Positions 62,611-64,000 of a DNA stretch of 64,000 nt are shown piece after piece (the first letter of the stretch is position 1; each line of letters starts with the position of its first letter). Under the pieces are notes generated by a model that saw nothing but the letters and a program-made list of their open reading frames with translations, was not told where the DNA came from and searched no databases. This DNA comes from Planctomycetaceae bacterium (lineage in GTDB: Bacteria; Planctomycetota; Planctomycetia; Planctomycetales; Planctomycetaceae). The stretch spans positions 1 to 64,000 of the forward strand of contig JAHBXV010000011.1 of the NCBI GenBank assembly GCA_019636285.1, given 5' to 3'. The position numbers and the translations under genes were made by a program.

Positions 62611-64000
62611 ATGCCGCAGGTCACTACGTCCCGCTCCGCGTCACGCCAACGAACATTCTGGGAGTGCTGGACCGTCTGGCTGCTGGTCGCGGCCGTCAGT
62701 CTGGCCGCTTCCGCGTTCGTGGCGACGCCCCTCCCGATGAACGCCGGCGCCCAGGACTTTGATGGCGTCCTGCTCGACTTCACCGCCACCTGGTGCGGAC
62801 CATGTCAGCAGATGACCCCCATCGTCGAAGGACTGGCCCGGGAAGGGTTCCCGATTCAGAAGGTCGACATCGACCAGCAGAAGGCACTCGCCCGACAATA
62901 CAACGTCGCGTCGATTCCCACGTTCGTGCTGGTGGTCAACGGCCAGGAAGTGACTCGAACCACTGGCTCCACGAGCGAGCAGCAGTTGCGACGGATGCTG
63001 TTGCAGATTCCCGCCGCCAATCGCGCCGGCTCGCCCCGCCCCACAACGACGACCAGCGGCGTGAAGCCGCTCCCCCGTTCGCCACGATCGACTGCCGACG
63101 AATTTGAAATTGTCCTGGGCGAGGCCGCGCAGTTCCCGGGGCCGTCGCGACCGGGGCTGGAGGCTGGCGCCCCGGCGAACTCGCTGCCTGCCAACAATCA
63201 GGTTGCGGAAAGCGCGCCTCCTCGGTCCGGCATTCGCCTGCCAAACTTGTTTGGCGGTCGTCCCGAGCAACCGGCCCGGCAACCGGCCCCCGCTCCCGCC
63301 ACGGTGCGCGGTCAGTCGCAGGAAGTTGACCCGCTGCTGGCGACCGTGCGACTGCGGGTCCAGGATCCCAACGGCATGAACTATGGGACTGGTACGATTC
63401 TCGAAAGTCGCCCTGGTCGCACGATTGTCCTGACCTGCGGACACGTCTTCCGCCATCTCCCGACCGGTCAGACGTTTGATGTCGATGTGTTTCTAACCGA
63501 TCGAACCACGCGAAGCTGCCAGGGAACCGTCATCGAGTTCGACCTGGAGGGGGATGTGGGACTCTTAGCACTGGAAACCGACCAGCAATTCCCGGCTGCC
63601 CGCCTCGCCTCGCCCGCGACTCCTTTGAACAAAGGGGAGTTCCTGCAATCGATCGGTTGCAGCGGCGGGGCCGATCCGACTCGCGAAAACGTCCAGGTGA
63701 CGGGTATCAACAAATACCAGGGACCGGACAATATCGAGTGTAGCGGCGTGCCGCAGCAGGGCCGCTCCGGAGGCGGACTCTTCCGCCGCAACGGCGACCT
63801 CGTGGGTGTCTGCATTCTGGCGGAGCCGCAGCAGCGCGTTGGCGTGTATGCCGCGATGACGCCCATCGTGGAACTCCTTCACAAAGCAAATCTCGGACAT
63901 CTCGCTCCCACGAAGGGCCAACAGTCGGAAGCCGCGTTGGCCGAATCAGAACCCGGCGTGCCGTTCGCGGACACCGCCGCTGGCGACGTCTTTGCATCAA
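62611..64000 (+). CDS. membrane-anchored thioredoxin-trypsin-like protease fusion, truncated by the window edge
   Basis: An N-terminal hydrophobic segment (WTVWLLVAAVSLAASAFV) faces the rest outwards. Residues about 50-135 are a thioredoxin fold with FTATWCGPCQQM (CGPC active site) and SIPTFVLVVNG (cis-Pro). A Pro/Ala/Ser-rich linker of about 100 residues follows. The C-terminal part is trypsin-like: LTCGHVF supplies His, GDVGLLALE Asp, and QGRSGGGLF Ser. The gene is open to the end of the window. AAGGAGG stands 8 bases before the ATG at 62611. It is divergent from the lipoprotein at 61142. Confidence 0.88.
   Translation, partial: MPQVTTSRSASRQRTFWECWTVWLLVAAVSLAASAFVATPLPMNAGAQDFDGVLLDFTATWCGPCQQMTPIVEGLAREGFPIQKVDIDQQKALARQYNVASIPTFVLVVNGQEVTRTTGSTSEQQLRRMLLQIPAANRAGSPRPTTTTSGVKPLPRSPRSTADEFEIVLGEAAQFPGPSRPGLEAGAPANSLPANNQVAESAPPRSGIRLPNLFGGRPEQPARQPAPAPATVRGQSQEVDPLLATVRLRVQDPNGMNYGTGTILESRPGRTIVLTCGHVFRHLPTGQTFDVDVFLTDRTTRSCQGTVIEFDLEGDVGLLALETDQQFPAARLASPATPLNKGEFLQSIGCSGGADPTRENVQVTGINKYQGPDNIECSGVPQQGRSGGGLFRRNGDLVGVCILAEPQQRVGVYAAMTPIVELLHKANLGHLAPTKGQQSEAALAESEPGVPFADTAAGDVFAS

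Noticed and set aside
1-64000. CRISPR array, rRNA operon or IS transposase
   Set aside because: No regularly spaced direct repeats, no rRNA sequence and no transposase motif were seen; the repeats found are palindromic or short tandem.

Overview
The window looks like a chromosome segment of a planctomycete (Planctomycetota, probably Planctomycetia). The evidence is gene content, not a database match. It has a DUF1559-type prepilin-like protein with a type IV N-terminus, paired CRTAC1/ASPIC-UnbV proteins with multihaem cytochromes, a ResB-CcsA fusion, a very large secretin, an ECF sigma/anti-sigma operon, many lipoproteins, and GC-rich DNA in which real genes cast long antisense open frames.

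Layout. (1) About 1-6568 is one side of an integrated mobile element. It carries an unknown 300-aa protein, a small excisionase/AlpA-like HTH protein, an unknown 206-aa protein translationally coupled to a Prim-Pol/DUF3987 replication protein, a G-rich hairpin, and a tyrosine recombinase whose 3' end runs into an intact tRNA-Val(UAC) gene. This is the P4-like satellite / small integrative element plan. The left attachment site is not visible. (2) 6631-11925 holds an M28 peptidase, a membrane protein, a Gfo/Idh/MocA oxidoreductase and a PQQ-type sugar dehydrogenase lipoprotein. (3) 11974-20220 is a symmetrical module: heptahaem cytochrome, TPR, CRTAC1, CRTAC1, TPR, heptahaem cytochrome. It looks like a duplicated three-component extracytoplasmic redox system and is my best candidate for an under-described system. 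(4) 20305-24843 holds the prepilin-like protein with a terminator, a 57-aa GTG-start lipoprotein, a large membrane protein and a STAS protein. (5) 25145-33943 holds a sialidase-like protein, a secretin coupled to a lipoprotein, and an ECF sigma / anti-sigma / effector operon. (6) 34221-37483 holds an EboE-like protein, an XdhC-like protein and an ArgA-like acetyltransferase converging on the tail of the arg operon. (7) 37584-40883 is argB-argD-argF on the minus strand, with a TTG start for argB. (8) 41102-48095 holds an SGNH hydrolase, a c-type-like protein coupled to a small lipoprotein, a repeat-packed intergenic stretch, and B12-dependent ribonucleotide reductase (nrdJ). (9) 48646-62233 holds DUF486, a HEAT-repeat lipoprotein, STAS, LOG, a CocE-type hydrolase, a pyruvate/indolepyruvate decarboxylase, a ResB-CcsA fusion and a duplicated-domain lipoprotein. 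(10) From 62611 a thioredoxin-trypsin fusion runs off the right edge.

How the genes work together. The arg genes would make ornithine and citrulline from glutamate: the ArgA-like protein supplies N-acetylglutamate, then ArgB, ArgD and ArgF act (ArgC and ArgJ are not in the window). Cytochrome c maturation (ResB-CcsA) and a periplasmic-facing thioredoxin domain fit a cell that makes many c-type haem proteins, as module 3 requires. Dispersed palindromes occur at 42167-42239, 52432-52507 and 55399-55482. No rRNA, CRISPR array or transposase was seen. Functions are read from motifs by eye, and no homology search was run.
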